A stretch of DNA of 64,000 nt from Semisulcospira habei (GCA_036245525.1 BTPG01000003.1:191190164-191254163); one strand, 5' to 3'. Counted from the first letter of the stretch, positions 1 to 10,656 are shown. Notes: generated by a model not told the origin, from the letters alone. Program-made: numbers and translations.

Positions 1-385
1 GGTGAGTTGCACAGTAGCCGGAATATAAAAATCATACATGCGATGGGAAAGGGAAGGGGGGGGGGGGGGGGGGGGGGGAATGAAAGGAGAAACGTATTTT
101 CATGGTTTGTGATGTAACTGGGACAGTATAAAATATAAAGCTGAGAAGAAGAAGAAAAAATCGCTGAACAATACACACATTTTCTTTATCTAAAACACTG
201 CTCATTGCAAATGCACCGTGGCCATTAATATAATTCACTGCATCGGTAATGAAACCCTTCGGTTTAGTTTTTAGGCATTTTCGGAAAGTAACCCACCTCC
301 GAGTTCAAAATCCATCCTCAGTTTTACCAACCTCAACTATGATAACCACCTCATTCTGAGGATCTAAATTGGGTTAGTTCCACTA

Positions 386-451
386 GCAAGAGGCATGGAT
401 TCTCGTGAGCCCCTGCTGTCGCAGGGTCTCATGAGAATCTATGCCTCTTGC
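386..451. repeat. Pal-A palindromic element
   Basis: Inverted repeat, arms about 31 bp. It starts GCAAGAGGCATGGATTCTCG and ends with the near-complement AGAATCTATGCCTCTTGC. The centre is CCCCTGCTGTCGCAGGG. This is the first of more than 20 dispersed copies; the family is not flanked by TTAA. Confidence 0.85.
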
Positions 452-756
452 AGACGAAGGGCATCGAGACCAGCTTCAAAACGTCTCGTATGCATGCTCT
501 AGCTTCAAAGAGTCACTAACACCTTGAGGGTCCGGTTGAAAATCTGATACGTTTTAGGATCAGATGACGGGTGCTTGTACCTGGAAGTACAGCTTTTCAA
601 AAGGTTTGACCGCTGATACGAATCCTCGGACACTTCCTGCTGAACACCTGCACAATCAGGTACGATCGAAAAAGTGCATACGCGCTCGACCACACAAGCA
701 AGATTCCCCAACAATAACACGCCGAGCCCCGAGGCCGACTGAAGTTCCTAAATTTA

Positions 757-1031
757 GAACTTTGTAGTGTAGAGGACTTCGTACAAGTTTAGGAAGTAGT
801 CCTCTGAGGACAGGAGGTGTGGGTCGACCGTGATAAGTCAAGGGTGGTGCCAGAATGGTTCGGCGCTTGAACTTTGTACTCTGATGACTTCATAACAGTT
901 CTGGAGGTTGGACTCTGAGGACAGGAGGTGGGTTGACCGTGATAATTCAAGGGTGGTGCCAGAATGGCTCGGCGCTTGAACTTTGTACTCTGAAGACTTC
1001 GTAACAATTTGGAAGGTTGGACTCTGAGGAC
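757..1031. repeat. Tandem array of Pal-B half-elements
   Basis: Two direct units of about 110 bp (roughly 801-911 and 912-1020) plus flanking partial units at 757-800 and 1021-1031. Each full unit carries one Pal-B arm (GGGTGGTGCCAGAATGG, then TCGGCGC) followed by CTTGAACTTTGTACTCTGA. The opposite arms are missing, so these halves cannot fold as the full element does. It looks like a local duplication of a deletion derivative. Confidence 0.8.
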
Positions 1032-1512
1032 TCTAGACTTGTGGTGTGACGGAGCTGAACTGAATTGGTCATAGTACACCGCTGCAAGAAAAAAAAAAAT
1101 GCACAAAACTACAAGACACACAGATACTAATGGACATGTACCAGATGCGAAGGTGTATATGAACGTCCCTCTCCCCCCTCCCCCTGTCCCCATCCCCCTT
1201 ACACAATTTACGCGAGCGTTCCTTACACAGGAATCGTCCGCATTAAATCTGCCCCAAGTTCGCGTGAGGCAACAATCGAAGGAGGGGGAAATCTGTAGCG
1301 TCTCCGCTAACCGCCATCAGGTCGTTTTAGTACGCGGAACTGTTCTAAAGGAAGGATGTAACGGTCGGCTGCCCGAGGCCACAAACCTGCTGAGTCACAG
1401 GTAAAGACATCATAGGGTCATACTCGCGGGACACGGTTTGAAACATCGATACGTATGTAATGTGGGCATGCTCTTAGATAAAAAGAAAAAAAAATGATAG
1501 TAAAAAGAGATG

Positions 1513-1715
1513 TTAACCCATTCAGCCCTGACGCACTACAGCAGGAGGTGGGTCGACCATGATAATACCAGATTAGCTTAGCGCCTGTCAGCGTCAAACT
1601 AATCTGGCACTACCCTTAAATTATCATGGTCGATCCATCTCCTGCAACTGGTGCATAGTCGTTAGATGACGCCTCCAAAATTTGGAAAATACGACCGTCG
1701 GGCTGAATGAGTTAA
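1513..1715. mobile_element. Pal-B MITE, full copy with TTAA ends
   Basis: TTAA at 1513-1516 and 1712-1715. The terminal inverted repeats read TTAACCCATTCAGCCCTGAC and the complement GTCGGGCTGAATGAGTTAA. The central hairpin pairs ACCATGATAAT... with ...AATTATCATGGT. Size and TTAA ends fit a non-autonomous piggyBac-type element; no coding capacity. Confidence 0.85.
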
Positions 1716-1959
1716 GATGATGATTTATCACCAATGTATGAAGAGATGTTAAACGAAATGCAACAGAAAACTGAAGAAATGTTGACGACGATGAAGGTAC
1801 GACGAACGAATGTGAAGACGTCATTTACAGCAGACACCACTGGCAATCCGTATGTCATGGTGCACATGGTGCCGCGCTGGTCAGCGACTTTGGACCTTAT
1901 GGTTTTCAGACGTAACGTTAACCCCATTGCTGCGGAGGAAATCTGAGCACGATCCAACT

Positions 1960-2024
1960 GCAAGAGACATAAACCCTCATGAGCCCCCGCAGTCGCGGGG
2001 GCTCATGAGGGTTTATGTCTCTTG
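1960..2024. repeat. Pal-A palindromic element, perfect arms
   Basis: Perfect 30-bp arms (1961-1990 and 1995-2024) around the 4-base loop AGTC. This copy has ATAAACCCTCATG in one arm and the exact complement CATGAGGGTTTAT in the other, where most copies read ATAGATTCTCATG, so both arms carry the same private changes. Confidence 0.92.
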
Positions 2025-2257
2025 TTAGTCCTATGCTTCTTACACATATTTTTCTCCCATTTACATCTGTTTTCTTCATGCGGATGTCGGTCAGTGTGTG
2101 CAGCGAAGGGCTTATGTGTGCAGCCAAGGGATTAACAATCACAGACCAGCACTGGTGCTGCTAATGACCTAGGTGATCACCATAAAAAAAGACGCAAACT
2201 AGCAAACCAACACATAAAGCGGTACACTGCAGTCCGAGACAACACACACACACTCAC

Positions 2258-2377
2258 CTCCGGCCCATGGTACGGTTTTCCATTGACGATCTCAGGTGAG
2301 GCGTACAGGGGGCTGCCACAGAACGTGTGTAAGGCACTGTTGTGGTTGTAGTAGTTGGCCAGCCCAAAATCAGCAAT
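2258..2377 (-). CDS. NUAK: NUAK exon 5 (activation segment)
   Basis: 120 nt, phase 0 at both ends. Acceptor TTTTCAG before ATTGCTGAT; donor GTGAGTG after GGGCCGGAG. It encodes 40 residues beginning [10 protein letters not shown] (DFG at residues 3-5) and continuing [20 protein letters not shown] to HGPE. DFG binds the Mg-ATP. The Thr of HTFCGSP is the position phosphorylated by LKB1 in NUAK kinases; SPE is the APE-equivalent motif of subdomain VIII. The next exon should open with the VDSWALG-type segment and is outside the window. Confidence 0.96.
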
Positions 2378-2591
2378 CTGAAAACAAACAGCCCATTATT
2401 TGAGTGCAAAATCCTCTAACAGAAGATGTTTTTAAATTAGACATATTTTAAACTTCAAATTAAAACCTGAAGATGAGGATTTCATTCCAAAGTCTACTGT
2501 ATTGATTGGAGCTCAGATGCGTTTATCTTTTAGGAACATTCAGAGTTGTTCATATTTTTAGGCTTATTATGCTGATCCGATTTCCCTCCTC

Positions 2592-2812
2592 TCTAAGCCA
2601 ACCTCTGATCAACACACACGTCGGCGCAAACAAATAAAGACGGACACACTGCGACTGCCGCCATTAGTACGCTCTGTGGGCTCGTGTAGCGACAGGAATC
2701 CATCTCCTTCTACTCTAACCCACCCTCTGATTCACACATACTGGCACACAGAAATAAAGACAGACACTCGGCGATTCCCGCCATTCGTAAGCTCTGTGGT
2801 CTGGCGTAGCAT
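2592..2812. repeat. Diverged tandem duplication, about 100-bp unit
   Basis: Units at 2592-2692 and 2712-2812 share CTCTAAxCCAxCCTCTGAT, then AATAAAGACxGACAC, GCCGCCATT or CCCGCCATT, and CTCTGTGGxCTxGxGTAGC. They are clearly homologous but diverged. No gene is visible. Confidence 0.75.
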
Positions 2813-3027
2813 AACTATTCTGAAGAAGCCGAATGATAGCAGGAGCAGCGAAATGACATCACTTCAAGCTTCACGTCATGTTATCATTAGTCCCACGACG
2901 CCGTGTTCACAGTGACGACTCGATTTTATACGTAACTCATCGCAGTACTAACATTTGACGTATCAGAGAATCAATTTTGTAATTTTCTTGCTGATTTTCA
3001 TGTCTAGAGTTTGCAGATCACATTTTG

Positions 3028-3402
3028 ACCTAATCCTACCCCAGGGCCGGGACAAACAGCAGGCTTATGCAAACACTGTTTATGAAAAATCATGCGGGTA
3101 TTAATGAGAAGATAGTTTTTTCGTAAAAGAAAAATTAAATTATGTTAGCTGTTTTACAAATGACTCCGAAAAAGTGGTGCAGAAAACTGTCCGATTTTTT
3201 TTCGTAAAAGAAAAATTAAAGTTATGTTAGCTGTTTTACAAATGACTCCGAAAAAGTGGTGCAGAAAACTGTCCGATTTTCACACCTAGGGCATACAGGT
3301 CACAACTGACCTAATCGTACCCGACAGCCGAGAAAAACTGTAGGCTTATGTAAATACCGTATATGAAAAATTATGCGATTATTAATGAGAAGATTGTTGG
3401 GT
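3028..3402. repeat. Nested tandem duplication
   Basis: Inner pair: an 81-82 bp unit (3121-3202 and 3203-3283) repeated almost perfectly, starting TCGTAAAAGAAAAATTAAA and ending AGAAAACTGTCCGATTTT. Outer pair: 3028-3120 and 3309-3400 are older, diverged copies of one another (ACCTAATCxTACCC, GGCTTATG, ATTAATGAGAAGAT). So a region of about 280 bp was duplicated, and a recent inner duplication followed. Confidence 0.8.
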
Positions 3403-3932
3403 TTTAAAAAAAAAAATTAAAAAAAAAAAGATTCAGTTGTTTTAAGATTATATAATGCGTGAAATTAATTCCAAAAACGTGCAAAATATATTTTTCCCAA
3501 AAAATATCTAATTATCACTCAAAAAGTTCTAGAGGTACAATGCTGGTTAACGGTCCAATATGTCCCTTTTATCTAGCTATACGCAAATTATCTAGTAAAA
3601 ATAAGAAAATTACAGACTCCAGTGTGGATCAACCGGTTTTTTTCTTACTCAAAACATCAAATAAAAGGTCCCGAAATTATTCTTTTAGGTCTATTTTTTA
3701 AATCCGGTAGACAAACACACCATCCTGGCGGTCAACAGACCCTTGGGCAGACGTCTGCCGTGTCCGGCCTGTGCACAGCCATACATGGGCCGAGGTAGGC
3801 CCAATGGTCTTCAGTAGATCCATCTATCATAACTCAATATTTTCTTAATGATCTACCAACAGATCCATCAAACTCACTATTTAAACGGGACAATCGACAC
3901 ATATGTAAGTCTTGGAAATTCAGTGAACTGAC

Positions 3933-3998
3933 CTTGACATTGCCCTCGCTGTCCAGAATGATGTTCTCCAGCTTGAGGTCCCGGTGGACGATGCCATT
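3933..3998 (-). CDS. NUAK: NUAK exon 4 (catalytic loop)
   Basis: 66 nt, phase 0 at both ends; acceptor TTCCACAG, donor GTCAGTTC. It encodes 22 residues, [19 protein letters not shown] then [11 protein letters not shown] is the catalytic loop with the proton-acceptor Asp and the Mg-binding Asn. The short exon sits between YYIHQ (exon 3) and IADFG (exon 5), exactly as the kinase fold requires. Confidence 0.96.
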
Positions 3999-4103
3999 CT
4001 GTGGAAGAGGATCGTGAACATTAAACTATAAGCAGAGAGGTTCACTAACAAACATAACATTCGTGTGAGGAAAAACTGACACACACAGGGATGGAGTGTG
4101 TGT

Positions 4104-4134
<31 letters not shown>

Positions 4135-4554
4135 GGGGGCAAAGAAAATAACACCATCAAAACCGAGCAAACGGGTATGGCATCCGGAAACAAGAGAAAG
4201 CAAGAGAACCTGTATTGCTCTTTGTAAATATGCACTCCCCCTCCTCCTCCTTAAAAAAAAAAAAAAAGAAGTTTTGCCACCCAGTCGTGCAACCCTACTT
4301 TAATGTGGGTATGTAACGTCCAAAGCAAGGTGTCCTTTTATTTGTTATCAGTATGTGTGGCTGCGTGCACAAAGGGGTTTATGGCAACATCTGAGCGAAT
4401 ACGAGGCTAATTAACCTCTTGACTATTACTGACAATACCGTTTGGCGGAAAAGACTATGACGCTATGATTATGACGCTATTATACGGGTTGCAAGAAACA
4501 AGACTGTACATGTACTAATTGAGGCTAATAAAGAAGAAGTGGAAGGGGTCCTAC
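3999..4554 (-). other. NUAK intron 3
   Basis: 556 nt, GT-AG. It contains a GT tract running into a G-run (4097-4139), an A-run near 4253-4267 and half of a Pal-L element (4411-4478). Confidence 0.9.
4411..4478. repeat. Pal-L half element
   Basis: Begins TTAACCTCTTGACTATTACT and continues GACAATACCGTTTGGCGGAAAAGAC, matching the left arm of the fuller Pal-L copy at 43748. The right arm has decayed or been lost. Confidence 0.6.
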
Positions 4555-4706
4555 CTGGTGAATGTAGTACATGGCGGCGATGATCTGCCGGAAGATCCGG
4601 CGAGTCTCTGCCTCAGGCAGACAGCGCTTGGTGTTGAGGTAGTCGTACAGTTCTCCTCCCAGCGCACAGTCCATCACCAGCACGATGCGGTCCTTCTTCT
4701 CAAACA
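4555..4706 (-). CDS. NUAK: NUAK exon 3 (hinge to alpha-E)
   Basis: 152 nt; acceptor TGTGTTCCAG, donor GTAGGACC. With the one base carried over from exon 2 it gives 51 residues, VFEKKDRIVLVMDCALGGEL then YDYLNTKRCLPEAETRRIFR, ending QIIAAMYYIHQ. VMD is the hinge. GGELYDYL and the E-TRR-FRQI helix match NUAK kinases (GELYDYI, ETRHFFRQI). Open frame upstream of 4706 is intron: it runs into a poly-Cys/Val translation of the GT repeat. Confidence 0.96.
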
Positions 4707-4773
4707 CTGGAACACATACAGTAAGAACAATCATTATGAGGATTGGAGAAGTGACGAAATAACGCTCAAAAGC

Positions 4774-5319
<546 letters not shown>

Positions 5320-5324
5320 GAGAT

Positions 5325-5361
<37 letters not shown>

Positions 5362-5392
5362 GAACAATAAGTATGATGAGTAGAGGAGTTTA

Positions 5393-5448
<56 letters not shown>

Positions 5449-5562
5449 TACACACGAGAGACAGACAGACAGACAGACAGAGACAGAGAACAATAAGTAT
5501 GATGAGTAGAGGAGTTTAGAAAAATTTTCTCGAACACGGAAGCACACACACACACACACAGA
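5320..5562. repeat. Microsatellite cluster with duplicated unit
   Basis: (GACA)n, then AGAACAATAAGTATGATGAG and TAGAGGAGTTTAGA, then (AC)n, then (GACA)n and the same 34-bp unique segment again (about 5361-5394 and 5487-5520), then a second short AC tract. So the unit of (GACA)n plus unique segment is duplicated around the AC tract. Confidence 0.9.
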
Positions 5563-5570
5563 GTAATCAG

Positions 5571-5705
5571 AACCAAAAAGGTGACTGCCAAGTATGAAAA
5601 TCACAAAGAAATTCGCTTAGAATGGACAAGTGCAACACAATTGTTTTGTACGTGTCCTTTCTAAGCGTGGTTCTCTCCTTCTTGGGAATTTCTTCACATT
5701 TTGAG
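5571..5705. repeat. Repeat R, copy 1
   Basis: Starts CCAAAAAGGTGACTGCCAAG, as does a second copy at 48005. It contains a hairpin pairing CGCTTAGAA...GGACA with TGTCC...TTCTAAGCG. Function unknown. Confidence 0.6.
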
Positions 5706-5945
5706 TCTGCATTCTGAAAGACACAATAATCCTGCATACATATGATTTGTTCTATTTACTAACGAAACAAGGCCTTAACGTCAATGGTGTTTGTTGTGTG
5801 GTTGGTGCTAAAAAGAAATGGTAACTGCATGTAGTGGCAAACATGGGGACAGTATTCTTGCAGTTGGTGGTAGCCATTATGACGGCTATGTGTGCCGGTG
5901 AGCAGCCTGCGTGCTGTATTCAGGCTGACCTCTCCAGGCGACGTT

Positions 5946-6169
5946 TTAACCCTTATCATTCGGAATACACTAGTGTGTAAAACAAGTTTGACTATAATAG
6001 TTCAAGGGTAGTGCCAGAATAGCTTGGCGCCTCTAGGCGCCAAGCTATTCTGGCACCACCCTTGAACTAAAGCCATTGGTCTATATCCTTTTCTGTAAGT
6101 ACTATGATGTAGCTTGCATATGGCAGTGTACAAATTTGAAGCTTTTAGCTTCAGTATGATATGTGTTAA
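5946..6169. mobile_element. Pal-B MITE, subfamily 2
   Basis: TTAA at 5946-5949 and 6166-6169. Left terminus TTAACCCTTATCATTCGGAA; right terminus is the complement of TTAACACATATCATACTGAA. The core is a perfect hairpin GCTTGGCGCCTCTAGGCGCCAAGC extended through ATTCTGGCACxACCCTTGAAC. Beyond the hairpin is a subfamily-specific segment (GGTCTATATCC to GCATATGGCAGTGTACAAAT). Confidence 0.9.
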
Positions 6170-6339
6170 CACAGGCGATGTGCAGCCAGATGGCTGTCTC
6201 GCTACACAAACACACGGCGATGACCGCGCTACGTAGTTCACATGGCGGCGCGGATACCTTCGCCAACGTGCAAACTGTCTGTTCCTTTTGCTTTTTGGAG
6301 GGAGGGCTCGGTGGACCCCTCAGCCATCTCCTGCGATCT

Positions 6340-6404
6340 GCAAGAGGCACAGATCCTCATGATCCCCTGCGACAGCAGGGGATCATGAGAATCTATGCCT
6401 CTTG
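6340..6404. repeat. Pal-A palindromic element
   Basis: CAAGAGGCACAGATCCTCATGATCCCCTGC pairs with GCAGGGGATCATGAGAATCTATGCCTCTTG. The change GAGCCC to GATCCC is present in both arms (GATCCCC and GGGGATC). Confidence 0.88.
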
Positions 6405-7063
6405 ACAAATGAGGCTCCATCTCTTTGTTAATTTCATAGGTCTATTCAACAGCTACAGAAAGTTATTGGTCGGCGTCGAAGTTTGTGATCTGCATCGGAC
6501 CATTAATCTTCAGCGAGAACCCTCACAGAAGCCATGTAGACAAGAAACTGCGAGACCTAAGGGAACAATGATTGACACAGAGCGAGAGAAGGGGAGGGGG
6601 TGGGAGGGGGGGGGGCTGCTATGTCGTCAGCAGACAAGGATTGAGCGCCGTGACCTTGCGAAGCAGCTGAAGACGGCCGATACTTTAGAGTATGGAACCC
6701 TGATCGCTGACTCACATCTCGTCTGACGAAACACAACTGTAAATGGTGTCATATTTAGTCCAGCAGGAGGCAACCATTTTCATTAGAACCCCCTTTAGCC
6801 CACCAAAGGATGATGAATATCCACGCGGCCTCTCTGCACACACAGACGGCGTAAGATGGCAACTGGATTGGATAGGGATTATCCCGCACACAATATCCAG
6901 AGTTGTAGGGTGCGCCACGCGACATCCAGCCTCAAACCCGCCATGACCTCCTCTTTCTCCACAGCAGAAATGTAAGTAAAAGTAATGGGACCCATGCAGA
7001 ACGCGTCTCATCAGAATCTGTACCTTTTGTTGATGACTGACAGGCTATCCCAGTAAGAGATGT

Positions 7064-7152
7064 GTCCTCGGGCCGCCGTCGGGCAGTCGTGGGTCCGCGT
7101 ACTGCCTTGCTGGGGTCTTCGACTGCCCGACGACGGCCCGAGAACCTTTTGC
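7064..7152. repeat. Pal-F GC-rich palindrome
   Basis: Arms TCCTCGGGCCGCCGTCGGGC and GCCCGACGACGGCCCGAGAAC, a GC-rich hairpin with a loop of about 45 bp (GTGGGTCCGCG onward). The left flank has CCCAGTAAG, which also borders the Pal-F copy at 24920. Confidence 0.75.
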
Positions 7153-7552
7153 TTTCGGGAACGCGATCTTGTCTAGGAATTCTGCTCCCGTATTGTACGT
7201 GCAAAGCTTGTGCAGATATGTGACGCAGCGACATTCTGATGCTAAACGTTTGCTTGCTAAACGTGAAAGGAAAATCGGTAATCAATTCGCGTATGCCTCA
7301 TAATATGACGCGGTTTCTTGTCACGTCCCTTTTTCTTTTCTTGAGATATGCATATCATGGAATGTAGGGGGAGGACATATTTACTGCAGGTCGGTGACGT
7401 CAATGCTCATGAAATTACGGTATGATGGTGTACGCTGCAAACATTTAGCACCAGTTCTATGTGTAATATATGCAACGTCAAACTTCATCCTCCAGAAACC
7501 AATATTCCTATTTTAATGCGTCACGGTGTCTCAAGTGACACTGCCCTCCATT

Positions 7553-7700
7553 CAAACCTATTCAGTTCTGACACACATCGACCAAGATAGTTCAAGAGTC
7601 ATGACAGAATAGTTTGACGCCTCTAGGCTGCCAAGCTATCCTGATACCACCCTTGAACTATCATGGTCAGCCTCATCTCCTGAAGTCGCCAGCAGTCTTC
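7553..7700. mobile_element. Pal-B element, degraded
   Basis: Hairpin ATAGTTCAAGAGTCATGACAG... pairs with ...CTGATACCACCCTTGAACTAT. Left terminus reads CTATTCAGTTCTGACAC; the right terminus is not recognisable. A Pal-C copy begins 50 bp further on. Confidence 0.7.
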
Positions 7701-7748
7701 AAATGATAACTTCAAATTTGTTTTCTGACAGTATCCTTGAAAGTTGAA

Positions 7749-7829
7749 TTAATACATTCGAGACGTGTCGCAACCGTATACGCGGCTTTATGTCGCGTAT
7801 CCTGATGCGGCACGTCACGCATGAGTTAA
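7749..7829. mobile_element. Pal-C MITE with TTAA ends
   Basis: 81 bp between TTAA sites. TTAATACATTCGAGACGTGT pairs with ACGTCACGCATGAGTTAA, with inner arms GCAACCGTATACGCG and CGCGTATCCTGATGCGGC. Some arm mismatches show it is an older copy. Confidence 0.8.
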
Positions 7830-8408
7830 CACGGTCGATCTTTGACCTGAAGAGGTATGTAGTCTTTAAAAGACAACTAAAACAAAAAAAAAAAGCCTAT
7901 TAATTTCGGGAATTTCAAACGCTTAGGCTCAATGTGGTAACGCGATTAGAAGTTGAAGTTCAAGGTCGGAATCTTACATCATTTGAAACACGTAAGGACT
8001 GACCCCTTGAGACAAAAAGGCGGCAAAAAGAAACACGACGGCGAAGAAATAGCGAGATAAGACCAAAGGCAAACACGGTGAATCAAAGACGACCCTATTT
8101 CGACGCTCTGTCTTTGTACGGAGCTCCCGTCAAAAATTCATGCCAATAGTATGTGGTGTTGCCATGCCACTTTAATTCGGCCTGATATTACTTTTTTGAT
8201 GTTGTTTACACACACCTTTCCAAAAAAAAAAATATGGTGGTGCACGGCTGCATTAATCGATCTGGTGTTACTTGTACGCACTGCTATACTGTCAGCACCA
8301 CTTTTCAAATCTAAACCAAACCATGTGAACAAAGCAACTGCGGGGGCTCGTGATGATCCAAACCTCTTGCAGTTGTGTGTTGTTAAGATTTTCTCGGCAG
8401 TGAACGGG

Positions 8409-8477
8409 TTAACCCACTTGTGCATGCAGCCACCGGTACTATACACAGTACCGGTGGCTGCATGCACAACGGGGTTC
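8409..8477. mobile_element. Pal-H MITE
   Basis: TTAACCCACTTGTGCATGCA and its complement enclose GCCACCGGTACT-ATACAC-AGTACCGGTGGC. The left TTAA is intact; the right end has decayed to GGGGTTCA. Confidence 0.82.
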
Positions 8478-8584
8478 AGGTGTGAATGAGCAAATCGCAC
8501 TGCCCACGTCAAAAACTTTCTATAATCAACCTCTCCCCTAAACGAACTCTTTCTCGTTCAAACCAACACGCGAGTTGACTCTCA

Positions 8585-8654
8585 CACACTGGTTGTCTCC
8601 CTCGAATCGCTACCGCTGATAAGCGGTAGCGAATCGAGGGAGACAACCAGTGTG
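8585..8654. repeat. Pal-I palindrome, near-perfect
   Basis: 70 bp. CACACTGGTTGTCTCCCTCG is repeated exactly as its complement at the far end, with inner GCTACCGCTGATAAGCGGTAGC. Essentially no loop. Confidence 0.88.
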
Positions 8655-8880
8655 CTAACTCTCATGCCCTTCAGAGAACGCTAATCATCAGTCGTAGGTC
8701 CACATGAGATCCTGAAGGCTTTGTGGATCGATGATCTAAGACTACCTTAGAGTTTAAACTGAATACATTCCTTAGACCTTAGAGAAGACCACCAGGCATT
8801 CGTGCAGTCTACGTCAGCTGCGAGTAGGCTTTGCACATCTCTTTCACTCACAGGACCCCAGCTAATTACCGGTTCAGAGG

Positions 8881-8992
8881 GAGATGGATCGACCGTGATC
8901 GATCGTCTCCTGTAGTTAAAGGGTCGTGCCTGATCAGCTTGGCGCATTTCAGGCGCCAAGCTATTCAGGCACTACTCTTTAACTGCATCGGC
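8881..8992. mobile_element. Pal-B element, diverged
   Basis: GTTAAAGGGTCGTGCCTGAT pairs with TATTCAGGCACTACTCTTTAAC around GCTTGGCGCATTTCAGGCGCCAAGC. The arms share private changes (GTGCCTGA and TCAGGCAC, against GTGCCAGA elsewhere). Confidence 0.75.
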
Positions 8993-9058
8993 CGAGCCTT
9001 CTGTCGCTTCTCTTCACTACAGAACGCTTTTCAAATTTGAGAAAACTCGCTCGTAAGC

Positions 9059-9129
9059 TTAACCCCCTGGTGCACGCAGCCACAGGTACTGTGGACAGTA
9101 CCGGTGCCCGCGTGCACTAAGGGGGTTAA
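9059..9129. mobile_element. Pal-H MITE with TTAA ends
   Basis: 71 bp from TTAA (9059) to TTAA (9129). CCCCCTGGTGCACGCAGCCA pairs with GCGTGCACTAAGGGGG, with inner GGTACTGTGGACAGTACC. Confidence 0.87.
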
Positions 9130-9398
9130 GTAAGCGTTAGCTTTGAGTAAACTCGCTTTTAACCGGCGACAGAGCTCGGGAGATTCCTGCGCCACAACAA
9201 AGCATTTCGCTCCTTTGAGCTGCCAGGCCGGGGCAAGCCCTAACCAAGCACACAGAGCCGGGTCGGGATTGACCGGGCCCTGGTATGAACGAGCACGTGT
9301 GACATGGGGTGTCGCCAGGACTTAGTTCCCTGAATGTGGGGTGAACCTTCCAACACCGCTTACCTTGTACATCTTTTCCCCTCATCGTCGGCCCAACT

Positions 9399-9477
9399 TT
9401 AATCATTCGAGACGTTCCGCATCCGGATACGCGGCTACAGCCTCGTATCCAGATGCGGCGCGTCTCGAATGAGTTAA
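9399..9477. mobile_element. Pal-C MITE with TTAA ends
   Basis: 79 bp. TTAATCATTCGAGACG and CGTCTCGAATGAGTTAA are the termini; inner arms CGCATCCGGATACG and CGTATCCAGATGCG. Confidence 0.87.
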
Positions 9478-9517
9478 GATGCTGGTCGCGTCCCGAGATG
9501 TAGGGGGCGGCATTCCG

Positions 9518-9632
9518 CCCTGTTAAGGCAAAAGACAGCAAGCGCTTTGTTGTAAAATGCAAGATTTTCTTTGTATTACAAAGAAAATTTCGCTTTCACA
9601 TAAAACTGACTTCGGGCTTACATTCTTAAGGT
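9518..9632. repeat. Pal-T inverted repeat, diverged copy
   Basis: CCCTGTTAAGGCAAAAGACAGCAAG... then GATTTTCTTTGTATTACAAAGAAAATTTC palindrome. Homologous to the better preserved copy at 9792-9909. Confidence 0.65.
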
Positions 9633-9791
9633 TCAAGAGCACAGACCACGACACAAGCATAGCAGACGACAGCAAAAATCGATCATTTTCCTGATGGTTC
9701 TAACCACTTTTTGAAAATGGTCGTGTTTTTAGAAGACATAAATTGTAAGCGAAGGACTAAACCACAAGGAACTCACAAGTCAGCAGTACTT

Positions 9792-9909
9792 CCCTGTGAT
9801 GGCAAAAGACAGTAAGTCCACTTTTGTGAAAAGCGATATTTTCATTGTAATACAATGAAGATCTTGCTTTTCACAAAATATGTACTTGATGTCTTTCGTC
9901 CTCACAGGG
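9792..9909. repeat. Pal-T inverted repeat
   Basis: 118 bp. CCCTGTGATGGCAAAAGACA pairs with TGTCTTTCGTCCTCACAGGG; inner TTTTGTGAAAAGCGATATTT pairs with the complement around ATTGTAATACAAT. Two copies lie 160 bp apart. Confidence 0.75.
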
Positions 9910-9926
9910 CAGACCAGTTTTTTTGT

Positions 9927-10140
9927 TTAACTCATTCAGCCATACACACGTATTTCCCAAATTTTGGAGGCGTCATCTAACGACTACGCACCCGTTGCAG
10001 GAGATGGATCGACCATGATAATTCAAAGGTAGTGCCAGATTAGCTTGGCGCCGACAGGCGTCAAGCTAATCTGGCACCACCCTTGAATTATCATGGTGGG
10101 CCCATCTCCTGCTGTAGTGCGTCATGGCTGAATGGGTTAA
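9927..10140. mobile_element. Pal-B MITE, full copy
   Basis: TTAA to TTAA, 214 bp. Termini TTAACTCATTCAGCCAT and ATGGCTGAATGGGTTAA. A subfamily-1 arm (TTTGGAGGCGTCATCTAACG) precedes the hairpin built on AGATTAGCTTGGCGCC. Same internal order as the copies at 1513 and 12341. Confidence 0.9.
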
Positions 10141-10364
10141 CTGAGTTAAACTGACTCCAGCGTATTTTCCATTTTTCACACTGGATTTCCGCGAGTTAAC
10201 CCTTGCGGGTAGTCGAAGACAAAGGACCTCTTTTGCACGGAAGTTGATCAGCGAGAGCCGAAAACCCGAAACGCGAAACCTGGCACGAAAATGGCCACGC
10301 CAAAAGTGAGTACTCAACCCGGAAGGAAAGGACATCGAAAAAGAACCGATGTCGAACCACATAC

Positions 10365-10434
10365 CCTGGTTGTCTAGCGCTCGATTTGCTACCGCTGATC
10401 AGCGGTAGCGAATCGAGGGAGACAACCACTGTGT
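10365..10434. repeat. Pal-I palindrome
   Basis: GGTTGTCT... pairs with ...AGACAACC, with the core GCTACCGCTGATCAGCGGTAGC perfect. The left arm has a few substitutions relative to the right. Confidence 0.82.
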
Positions 10435-10586
10435 GTAATAATCTAAGGACCAGAGCACCCACACTCAGAATCCCCAGCTCAAAACCAACCTCTGATCAAG
10501 GGATCTGTCCCGGAGTGCGAGATCTTAGCACCGATCTGCGAAAAAGGCGATTGAAAATGGGCCAGAACTCGCCGGTCTTCTTTGCC

Positions 10587-10656
10587 TGTGTGCTGGTCTG
10601 TTATTTTGGACCTAACGGCTCAGAGCCGTAAGGTCCAAAATCAAAGACCAGCGCAC
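10587..10656. repeat. Pal-D palindromic element
   Basis: TGTGTGCTGGTCTGTTATTTTGGACCTAACGGCTC pairs with GAGCCGTAAGGTCCAAAATCAAAGACCAGCGCACA. One of eight fuller copies of the family. Confidence 0.86.

Larger units (their letters stand above)
1..2257 (-). other. NUAK intron 5 (partial)
   Basis: Intron following exon 5, open at the window edge. It holds a G-run at about 52-78, a Pal-A copy, a tandem array of half Pal-B units, a full Pal-B copy and a second Pal-A copy, each listed separately. I see nothing recognisable in 80-385, 455-755 or 1032-1510. Confidence 0.8.
2378..3932 (-). other. NUAK intron 4
   Basis: 1555 nt, GT-AG. It contains two diverged local tandem duplications (2592-2812 and 3028-3402). 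3403-3930 is AT-rich with no repeat I recognise apart from A-runs near 3408-3430. Confidence 0.9.
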
